The notes below the pieces were generated by a model that was not told the DNA's origin, searched no databases, and saw only the letters and a list, made by a program, of their open reading frames with translations. A stretch of DNA of 19,264 bases from Fimbriimonadales bacterium (lineage in GTDB: Bacteria; Armatimonadota; Fimbriimonadia; Fimbriimonadales; GBS-DC), in assembly GCA_025060055.1 (NCBI GenBank), contig JANXCK010000204.1, positions 1 to 19,264 of the forward strand. Direction: 5' to 3'. The position numbers were made by a program, and so were the translations under genes. Below, one piece after another: positions 13,591-19,264 of the stretch (position 1 is its first letter; each line of letters opens with the position of its first letter).

Positions 13591-14394
13591 GTGCAACGAC
13601 ACGGGTGGACTTTGGCAGTTGTTAACCAGAAGGGCGGTGTTGGCAAAACGACCACTGCCATCAACTTGGCGGCAGGGCTTGCCCTCGAAGGAGAGCTGAC
13701 ACTGTTGGTTGACGCTGACCCGCAAGCGAATGCCACAAGTGGTTTAGGAATAGATCCGAGAGGACAGCCTGAGAATCTATTCACCCTTATCCAAGCCTTG
13801 CTAACCACTCAGGACACCCTCACGGGAGATCGAATGACCTTCAGCACTGCTCGCCCTAACCTCCACCTGATTCCTGCCAGCATAGATTTAGTGGGCGCCG
13901 ATGTTTTGCTTGCCTCGCAAATCGCACGCGAAACCATCTTGCAGAGACTCCTCGCCCCACTTAGGGACAGGTATACGTGGATTGTGATTGATACCCCGCC
14001 CTCACTGGGAATCTTGACGATAAACGCCCTTACTGCTGCAGACGGGCTGATTGTACCTGTTCAGTGCGAATACTATGCTCTTGAGGGTCTGTCTCACCTG
14101 CTGCAGACAGTCGACCTTGTTCGGCGACATCTTAACCCGCAGCTCGAGATATGGAAGGTGGTGCTGACGATGCACGATTCGCGCACACGCCTCTCCGAGC
14201 AAGTGGAGCACGAGGTGCGTAAGTTTTTTGGAGCGAAGGTGGCACAGTCGGTCATTCCGCGCAATATACGCGTTAGCGAGTCGCCCAGCTTTGGGCAGCC
14301 TGTTATTGAATACGCTCCGCTCTCGCGGGGCGCTCAGGCGTATTCAGCACTGGTGAAGGAGGTGAAACAGCATGCCGCGTCCTGCGTTGGGTAG
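13591..14394 (+). CDS. parA: Chromosome-partitioning ATPase ParA/Soj
   Basis: ParA is a Walker-type ATPase that binds DNA and, with ParB at parS, segregates the chromosome origin. Visible: deviant Walker A KGGVGKTT at about residues 14-21, LLVDADPQANAT, Walker B WIVIDTPPS and PVQCEYYALEGLSHLL, and the C-terminal NIRVSESPSFGQPVIEYAP typical of Soj. The start is uncertain. The frame is open from 13312, but homology begins only at TLAVVNQKGG. GTG 13591 gives 267 aa, near family length, yet has no ribosome site; GTG 13516, GTG 13543, TTG 13561 and TTG 13612 are alternatives. The stop overlaps the parB start by 23 nt, indicating an operon. Confidence 0.9.
   Translation: MQRHGWTLAVVNQKGGVGKTTTAINLAAGLALEGELTLLVDADPQANATSGLGIDPRGQPENLFTLIQALLTTQDTLTGDRMTFSTARPNLHLIPASIDLVGADVLLASQIARETILQRLLAPLRDRYTWIVIDTPPSLGILTINALTAADGLIVPVQCEYYALEGLSHLLQTVDLVRRHLNPQLEIWKVVLTMHDSRTRLSEQVEHEVRKFFGAKVAQSVIPRNIRVSESPSFGQPVIEYAPLSRGAQAYSALVKEVKQHAASCVG
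14356..14365 (+). promoter_or_regulatory. Shine-Dalgarno of parB inside parA
   Basis: AAGGAGGTGA is a near-perfect anti-16S match, 6 nt before ATG 14372. It settles the parB start within the parA coding end. Confidence 0.8.
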
Positions 14395-15244
14395 AGGTCT
14401 GGGCGCACTTATCGGGCAAAACGAACTTTCGGAGTCGCTCATACGCGAAATTCCGATTGAGCAGATTCGTCCCAACCCTTACCAGCCTCGCCAACGGTTC
14501 AGCGAGGAGTCATTGGTGGAGTTAGCAGCTTCCATCAGGGAGTTGGGCGTACTCCAACCGATCATCGTGCGTCAAGAGAGCGAAGGGAGTTATGTGCTAA
14601 TCGCAGGAGAGCGTCGTCTCCGTGCTGCTCGCATAGCAGGGTTGGCAACTATACCTGCAATCGTGCGCTCGCCTTCTGAGCAACAAATGCTTGAAATGGC
14701 GCTGGTGGAGAATGTGCAACGCGAGGATATTAACCCCGTCGACGCTGCGCTCGCCTATAAGCGCCTCATCGAGGAGTTCGGGCTGACTCAAGAGCAGGTC
14801 GCGCAACGAGTTGGGAAAAGCGTTCCTGCCATATCCAACACGATGCGCCTGCTGCAGTTGCCAGAGTACATTCTCAAAAGTATGCGAGAAGGCGTGATTA
14901 GCGAGGGGCACGGGCGGGCTTTGCTTATGGTGAAAGACCCGACCTTGCAGCGTCAGTTGTGGAGCGACATCGTATCAGAAGGGTTGAGCGTGCGCGCGGC
15001 TGAATTGCGCGCCCGCGAGCTGCGCCCTTTGAACCCGACTCCTCAAAACGCACCCTCGTCAGCGCCGCAACCCTCTCCAGCGCCCCCAGAGCTAAAGGCG
15101 TTGGAGCATAATCTCAGCGCTTACTTGGGAACGCGAGTGCAGGTGGTGCAGTGGGGCGGTGGAGGCGGCAGGATTGTCATTGAGTTCTACTCTGAGGAAG
15201 AGTTGGGGCGCATCTTGGAAGTGATTGCGCCACACGGGCTGTAA
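14372..15244 (+). CDS. parB: Chromosome-partitioning protein ParB/Spo0J
   Basis: The 290-aa protein binds parS and, using CTP, spreads as a clamp, recruiting SMC and stimulating ParA. It shows the N-terminal ParA-contact segment (RPALGRGLGALIG), a ParB domain with PNPYQPR, the CTP-binding GERRLRAA box (79-86) and ENVQREDINPVDAA (113-126). A helix-turn-helix follows (about 137-160, LTQEQVAQRVGKSVPAISN), then a Pro-rich linker (about 215-240) and a C-terminal dimerisation domain with a Gly-rich GGGGG run. Length is normal. It is translated from a strong ribosome site within parA. A parS-like palindrome lies immediately after its stop. Confidence 0.94.
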   Translation: MPRPALGRGLGALIGQNELSESLIREIPIEQIRPNPYQPRQRFSEESLVELAASIRELGVLQPIIVRQESEGSYVLIAGERRLRAARIAGLATIPAIVRSPSEQQMLEMALVENVQREDINPVDAALAYKRLIEEFGLTQEQVAQRVGKSVPAISNTMRLLQLPEYILKSMREGVISEGHGRALLMVKDPTLQRQLWSDIVSEGLSVRAAELRARELRPLNPTPQNAPSSAPQPSPAPPELKALEHNLSAYLGTRVQVVQWGGGGGRIVIEFYSEEELGRILEVIAPHGL

Positions 15245-15260
15245 GTTTTCATGTGAAAAC
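15245..15260. other. parS: parS-like palindrome
   Basis: GTTTTCATGTGAAAAC starts at the base after the parB stop codon. The inner 12 bases match TTTCACGTGAAA of the general parS consensus at 11 positions (one C to T change). Against the 16-base consensus TGTTTCACGTGAAACA it matches 11 positions. It could bind ParB, or be a degenerate site or a chance hairpin; no U-tract follows. Confidence 0.45.
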
Positions 15261-15290
15261 CCCCAAGACTGCAAGAACAGGAGGTATGCT

Positions 15291-15929
15291 ATGGAACGCT
15301 CTGAGAGACTACTGAGCCGTGAGCAATCGGTGCTGCTCATCGTCGACCTACAAGACACTTTCCTCAGGCCAGTGAAAGTCAGGGAGCAGATTGTCGCAAA
15401 CATACAAGCACTTGCGGAGATTGCTCAGCGGATGGAAATTCCAGCGATTGCAACTACCCAGAACGCGGAGAAGTTGGGTTCACTCAGTCATGCATTAGGC
15501 ACTGTGCTGGGAGACGCGCCTGTGATTGACAAACTTTGCTTCAGCTGCATGGCGTCCGAAGAGTTCGTGAAAACACTGCAGTCAACAGGGCGCACTCAGG
15601 TCGTGCTGACGGGAGTGGAGGCACACATCTGCGTTATGCAGACAGCTTTAGACCTGCTCAAGGCAGGGTATGGTGTCCATGTGCCATACGACGCAGTCGC
15701 GAGCCGTCAAAAACGCGATTGGAAGTATGCTTTGTTGCGCCTAGCTCATAGCGGCGTAGTTGTGACATCACTGGAGTCGGTCATATATGAGTGGCTCTAT
15801 GAGGCGGGCACTGAGAGTTTCCGCCAAGTGCTCCCCCTACTCAAGGCGCGCGAGCAGCTGAAGCAAGAGCAGGAAGAGGACTCAGAAGACGAAGAGGAGG
15901 CTGGATTGGAAGTCCACGAGAGCGAGTAG
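15291..15929 (+). CDS. Isochorismatase-family cysteine hydrolase
   Basis: The 212-aa protein has the alpha/beta fold of the isochorismatase/nicotinamidase superfamily. The catalytic triad candidates are all present: D19 in LLIVDLQDTF, K81 in VIDKLCFSC and C114 in LTGVEAHICVMQTALDL. In sequence it is closest to the plain cysteine-hydrolase (YcaC-like) branch, whose substrates are mostly unknown; nicotinamide is not indicated because the usual metal-site residues are not evident. The last 25 residues are strongly acidic (EQEEDSEDEEE), unusual for the family. AGGAGG sits six bases before ATG 15291. It follows parB by 46 nt in the same direction, with the parS-like site between, and may be in the par transcript. 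Confidence 0.82.
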   Translation: MERSERLLSREQSVLLIVDLQDTFLRPVKVREQIVANIQALAEIAQRMEIPAIATTQNAEKLGSLSHALGTVLGDAPVIDKLCFSCMASEEFVKTLQSTGRTQVVLTGVEAHICVMQTALDLLKAGYGVHVPYDAVASRQKRDWKYALLRLAHSGVVVTSLESVIYEWLYEAGTESFRQVLPLLKAREQLKQEQEEDSEDEEEAGLEVHESE

Positions 15930-15977
15930 CGCGCTTGCAGGGTAAGTCTCTTAACGGCAACTTAATGCCCCTAAAGG

Positions 15978-15983
15978 TACACT
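15978..15983 (+). promoter_or_regulatory. Putative -10 of the 15991 gene (leaderless)
   Basis: AAGG-TACACT ends 7 nt before ATG 15991. The intervening bases (CAGCGCG) hold no ribosome site, so a leaderless mRNA is predicted. Confidence 0.5.
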
Positions 15984-15990
15984 CAGCGCG

Positions 15991-16947
15991 ATGCGACGAG
16001 TCTACGGGTGGCTGTTGGGTGGAGTATTTGGGCTAACGGTGGCTGCTCTGCATTTGCCCGCGCCGAGCATCCCAGCTCAAAGAACGGTGTCTTTGAAGCC
16101 CCGTGCCACTGTGACACATAAGTCTATTGACGAAATGAGCGGTATCGCTCGCAGTCGCACTTACGACGGGGTTTATTGGGTTCACAACGATAGCGGTGAT
16201 CGGGCGCGTCTTTTCCCAATCCGTTTAGACGGCAGCGTGATTGTGCCGCCGTTTGTCTCGCGCCGTGACGCTTCCGAGCGAGCTGAGGACCCCTCATATG
16301 AAGGTATTCAGATAGAGGGTGCGGTCAACATCGACTGGGAAGATATCGCTATCGAGAACGACATCCTCTACATCGCTGACACAGGCAACAACGGGAATGC
16401 CCGACGCGATTTAGCCGTGTATGTTGTGAATGAACCGAACCCTACCGCAACGCTGCAGGCACATGCGCTCAAGCGCATTCCTATAGCCTACCCCGACCAG
16501 AAAACATTCCCAAGCGATAAGTGGCACTTTGACTGCGAGGCGGTTTTTGTGTTCAATCGGAAACTGTACTTTATCACGAAGCACCGCGCAGCAGGTCAAC
16601 TCGGCACACCTGAAACGAGCGCGAACCTGTATCGGTTAGACTCAACGCACACCGATCGCGTGAATGTGCTTACGAAGGTTGACTCCCACGCTGACTTGGG
16701 CGGCTGGGTTACGGCGGCAGCCATGTCGCCAGATCAGCGTCGACTGGCAGTACTGTGCCAAGCACCGCAGCAGTGTGTCTGGTTGTTTGATCGCCCAGCG
16801 CGAGGTGACAAGTTCCTCTCTCAGGGCAAGGCGCAACGGATTTCCATCGAGAACGCCAAGCAGTGTGAGGCAATTGAGTGGATCGATAACCAACGCTTGG
16901 TCATCACGAACGAGCAGCGCGAGATTTTCATCGTAGAGATAGAGTAG
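15991..16947 (+). CDS. Secreted propeller-like protein with SGIARS/VHNDSGD motifs
   Basis: The 318-aa protein has an N-terminal hydrophobic signal (MRRVYGWLLGGVFGLTVAALHL). The mature part shows EMSGIARSRTYDGVYWVHNDSGDRARLFPI, INIDWEDIAIENDILYIADTGNN, an FDCEAVFVFNRKLYFITKH strand pair, AAAMSPDQRRLAVLC and CEAIEWIDNQRLVITNEQ. Repeated strand-turn blocks with Asp-rich turns of this sort suggest a beta-propeller, similar to a widespread but uncharacterised bacterial family with an HNDSGD motif. No catalytic residues can be assigned. A -10 lies directly upstream without a ribosome site. The following gene starts 46 nt downstream, after a small hairpin. Confidence 0.72.
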   Translation: MRRVYGWLLGGVFGLTVAALHLPAPSIPAQRTVSLKPRATVTHKSIDEMSGIARSRTYDGVYWVHNDSGDRARLFPIRLDGSVIVPPFVSRRDASERAEDPSYEGIQIEGAVNIDWEDIAIENDILYIADTGNNGNARRDLAVYVVNEPNPTATLQAHALKRIPIAYPDQKTFPSDKWHFDCEAVFVFNRKLYFITKHRAAGQLGTPETSANLYRLDSTHTDRVNVLTKVDSHADLGGWVTAAAMSPDQRRLAVLCQAPQQCVWLFDRPARGDKFLSQGKAQRISIENAKQCEAIEWIDNQRLVITNEQREIFIVEIE

Positions 16948-16953
16948 ACACCT

Positions 16954-16973
16954 CACAGGAAATCCCGCCTGTG
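16954..16973 (+). terminator. Small hairpin between the two secreted-protein genes
   Basis: CACAGG (16954-16959) pairs with CCTGTG (16968-16973) around AAATCCCG, 6 nt after the stop codon. It is weak, with no U-tract, and may be an attenuating or incidental structure. Confidence 0.3.
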
Positions 16974-16993
16974 TATCGAAATGCGTAGCTACC

Positions 16994-19051
16994 ATGCGAG
17001 CACGCGCAATCCTTTGGGGTTTGGGGCTGTTCCTGTTGAACGGAATTGCTAACGCTGATAAACTAATCTTAAGGGACGGCACCGTTATCGAGAACTGCTA
17101 CATTCGCGACGAAGGGGTGCGAATAATCGTCTGGGAGCGATTGGAAGATGTCGGCACAGAACGCTGGAAGGTCTATCCGCGTCGGATGGTTCAGGAGTTC
17201 CAAATCCAGCGCGACGCAATGTGGGATGCGAAGCCCAACCTGCCAGATTTGACAATCACGCACATAGAGCTGAACCCCAAACTGGCGGGACTGCATGGTC
17301 GTGTGAATTACGACCAGTACGGGCGACCCAGCCTCGGCGGCGGTTCGTTGCCCGAGCTCGGAGAACGCGCGTATATGGAGCCAGAGGAAGTCGTGAAAGG
17401 ATTGAAATTCAACTACACTCCTGGCGAAACAATCACTATGACAGCGCATGTGAAAAATGTCGGCTTCGCCGACGCTGCGCCGTTTGAGTATGTATGGTTA
17501 ATTGATGGCAAAGAGGTTGCGCGGGGGCGCGTGACCAAGCGTCTCAAACCGCAGGAACGAATCGGTTTGCAGACGCGCTGGCAATGGCAGGATGGATTCC
17601 ACCATGTCTCCTTCCGCATCCTGACCAATCAGCGGGAGATTGCCACCATCAACAACCAGATAACCGATCCGCTGTGGGGCTTTGCCTTTTTCTACATCGT
17701 GCATCCTGAACGCGTGCGGGTATGGAACACCTTCCGAAATGCCTACGGTACCTTCGCGTGGGAGGACTACTATCGCTGGCACTTGGAAATCATGAATCTG
17801 CTGTTCGAGCAGAGCATCTACCCCTCCGCACCGAACGGCATCAAGGCGCGTGTGCGTTTAGACCGCATCATTTACGCTGAAGATGTGGATGCTGCGATTC
17901 GCAATCGGTTCTCGGCAGATGGGATTGCCTACGACCAAGGCGGCTGGATTTTTGTCAACGAGGAGGATCGCACCCGCAGCTGGAAAGCACCCGAGCCACA
18001 CTGGCGTAATAACACCGAATGGTCGCTACCCCACGAACTGGGACATCAGTTAGGTCTCACCGATTTGTATGTGTTGGACTATCATGGGCACGAAAATCAC
18101 CGAATGCCCGATAACGGCGACCTAATTACCCACTACTATCGTGACTACAAGACGATGATGCACTGGCATGGTCCCCACCTGTGGTCAGAGGTGTGCGCGG
18201 GGTACTTGAACCAGACGTGGAACAAGCCCCGCGGACATTTTGGCGACTACTACTTTGCACTACCCGCAGAGAACTTTCTGCAGATTGTAGATGTCAACGG
18301 CGCACCTGTGCCCGACGCGAAGGTAGAGATTTTCCAACGCGGCGTGATAGTTGACAAAAGCGCACCCCCACAACAGCAAGCGGGGGTCACCTTCTATGCG
18401 GTAGTAGAGGACGGCAACTTCGGACACCCTGTCTCTAGCGATCCTGTGATTGTGGGCACAACGGATGCGCAGGGACTGCTCCGCCTGCCGAACCGTCCTG
18501 TCAAAGAGGTGCGCACGCTCAACGGCTACCATCGCCGACCGAACCCTTTTGGCAACCTCAACGTTGTGGGGCAGCGCGGACTGCTCCTCGTGCGTGTGAC
18601 CAAGCACGAACGCCCCTGCTACTACTGGTTAGAGATCACCGATTTCCTGATTGCCTATCTACGCGGTCATAGAGAGCGGTACACTATCACGTTGCGCACG
18701 CCTTACGGCTCACCTGACTCGCCCCCTGCGCCGCGCAATCTCCGAGTGGAGAGGATTGACGAGCATCAGGTTCGCCTCAGCTGCGATGCCCCAGAGATCA
18801 CACGCGATCAGCACTACCATGATATCGTCGTTGCGTATCGTGTCTATCGGCGCGTCTCCAGCGACGGGTTGAACGACCGACCTTGGTTCCCTGTGGCGAC
18901 GGTATCGCCCGACACACGCAGCGTGCTGGTCGACCTGCGCCAACACTATCATCAAGACCTCTACTGGTTCTCTAATGCAAACCGACTCGCCGTCTCGACT
19001 GTCGGCACAGGCGGGCGAGAAAGCGAGCTTGTAGAGATTGTCCTGAAGTAG
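16994..19051 (+). CDS. Secreted metzincin-like metalloprotease with CARDB-like domain
   Basis: The 685-aa protein starts with a signal peptide (MRARAILWGLGLFLLNGIANA). A short DGTVIENCYIRDEG region follows, then a CARDB-like adhesion domain (about 83-225: LPDLTITHIELNP, ETITMTAHVKNVG, ATINNQITDP). The catalytic region centres on HELGHQLGLTDLY (347-359). H347 and H351 would bind zinc, E348 would be the base and D357 the third ligand, the HExxHxxGxxD pattern known from snapalysin-type metzincins. Met388/Met389 is a Met-turn candidate. The C-terminal part has a Gly-rich beta region and a fibronectin III-like end (PPAPRNLRVERIDEHQVRL, VAYRVYRR). The mature enzyme probably acts outside the cell. 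No ribosome site precedes ATG 16994, the first start of the frame. Confidence 0.75.
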   Translation: MRARAILWGLGLFLLNGIANADKLILRDGTVIENCYIRDEGVRIIVWERLEDVGTERWKVYPRRMVQEFQIQRDAMWDAKPNLPDLTITHIELNPKLAGLHGRVNYDQYGRPSLGGGSLPELGERAYMEPEEVVKGLKFNYTPGETITMTAHVKNVGFADAAPFEYVWLIDGKEVARGRVTKRLKPQERIGLQTRWQWQDGFHHVSFRILTNQREIATINNQITDPLWGFAFFYIVHPERVRVWNTFRNAYGTFAWEDYYRWHLEIMNLLFEQSIYPSAPNGIKARVRLDRIIYAEDVDAAIRNRFSADGIAYDQGGWIFVNEEDRTRSWKAPEPHWRNNTEWSLPHELGHQLGLTDLYVLDYHGHENHRMPDNGDLITHYYRDYKTMMHWHGPHLWSEVCAGYLNQTWNKPRGHFGDYYFALPAENFLQIVDVNGAPVPDAKVEIFQRGVIVDKSAPPQQQAGVTFYAVVEDGNFGHPVSSDPVIVGTTDAQGLLRLPNRPVKEVRTLNGYHRRPNPFGNLNVVGQRGLLLVRVTKHERPCYYWLEITDFLIAYLRGHRERYTITLRTPYGSPDSPPAPRNLRVERIDEHQVRLSCDAPEITRDQHYHDIVVAYRVYRRVSSDGLNDRPWFPVATVSPDTRSVLVDLRQHYHQDLYWFSNANRLAVSTVGTGGRESELVEIVLK

Positions 19052-19056
19052 GCGTA

Positions 19057-19264
19057 CTACCCAATCTCTGTGAAGAACCAGTTCACAAAATCGTCGTTCA
19101 CACTGGAAAGTGGCAGCTCGCCTACGAAGTGCGTGTAGTCGATATGCTGGCGTACAATCGCCTCTATGAGCTCGCGCACTCCCGCCTTCGCTTTTACAAT
19201 CAGTACGGTTTCCGATTCCTGCTGAATCTCGCCGTTCCACAAGTAAGCGCAGGTAATGGGGAAC
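19057..19264 (-). CDS. cutA: Divalent-cation tolerance protein CutA, 5' part missing
   Basis: The gene runs off the right edge of the window, so only about the last 68 residues are present. They match CutA1 in order: PITCAYLWNGEIQQESETVL, VKAKAG, ELIEAIVRQHIDYTHFVGELPL and NDDFVNWFFTEIG. The family equivalents are YWW-EGKI-DSE, the KT strand, H-x-Y-x-x-P-x-I-x-x-x-P and a final D-Y-L-x-W helix. CutA is a small trimeric protein linked to copper tolerance; its mechanism is unclear. The frame continues upstream of the TTG at 19242, which is not the real start. It converges with the protease gene, their stops only a few bases apart. Confidence 0.75.
   Translation of the reverse strand, partial: FPITCAYLWNGEIQQESETVLIVKAKAGVRELIEAIVRQHIDYTHFVGELPLSSVNDDFVNWFFTEIG

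Overview
The window looks like a piece of chromosome from an Armatimonadota-type bacterium (Fimbriimonadales-like), possibly thermophilic. This is an inference from gene content. Two pseudopilin-like proteins carry the GFTLIELLVV(I/V) N-terminus followed by LFPVFAQARESAR and an H-X9-DG tail motif. Secreted HAF-repeat proteins end in dockerin-like calcium loops. A two-domain protein disulfide oxidoreductase is of a kind common in thermophiles. DNA is GC-rich and genes lie on both strands. There is no tRNA, rRNA, CRISPR array or insertion sequence that I can support.

Layout. 1-243: broken remnant ending in a dockerin-like tail. 732-1964 and 2314-3528: two paralogous secreted HAF-repeat (probable beta-propeller) proteins with dockerin-like tails, separated by palindrome-rich intergenic DNA. 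3852-4523 (-): glutaredoxin-like protein disulfide oxidoreductase that has lost its N-terminal CxxC. 4619-7541: a tight three-gene cluster of LolA-like secreted protein, ABC ATPase without a permease, and group II PLP decarboxylase. 7578-8357 (-) and 8523-9332 (+): divergent pseudopilin-like proteins. 9388-10710: lysA. 10760-11515: superoxide dismutase with a Tat leader and a second, well-placed internal start. 11563-12468 (-): zinc-ribbon membrane protein. 12636-13451 (-): secreted protein of small beta-type repeats. 13591-15244: parA-parB with a parS-like palindrome just after parB. 15291-15929: isochorismatase-like cysteine hydrolase. 15991-16947: secreted propeller-like protein. 16994-19051: secreted metzincin-like metalloprotease with a CARDB-like domain. 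19057-19264 (-): 3' part of cutA, cut by the window edge.

How it fits together. Most of the region is ordinary housekeeping (lysA, parAB, sod, cutA) mixed with exported proteins of unknown role. The most striking signals are regulatory. Nine putative promoters share a -10 of the form TAnnnT, and eight of them are directly preceded by GG. At least three (lysA, sod, the 15991 gene) place the start codon only 7-9 nt after the -10, implying leaderless mRNAs. The two HAF genes share a promoter plus a conserved element beginning exactly where transcription should start. The sod gene combines a leaderless Tat-signal start with an internal Shine-Dalgarno-led start, which would give an exported and a cytoplasmic enzyme from one gene. 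I found no complete novel multi-gene system; the sod arrangement is the best candidate for something undescribed.
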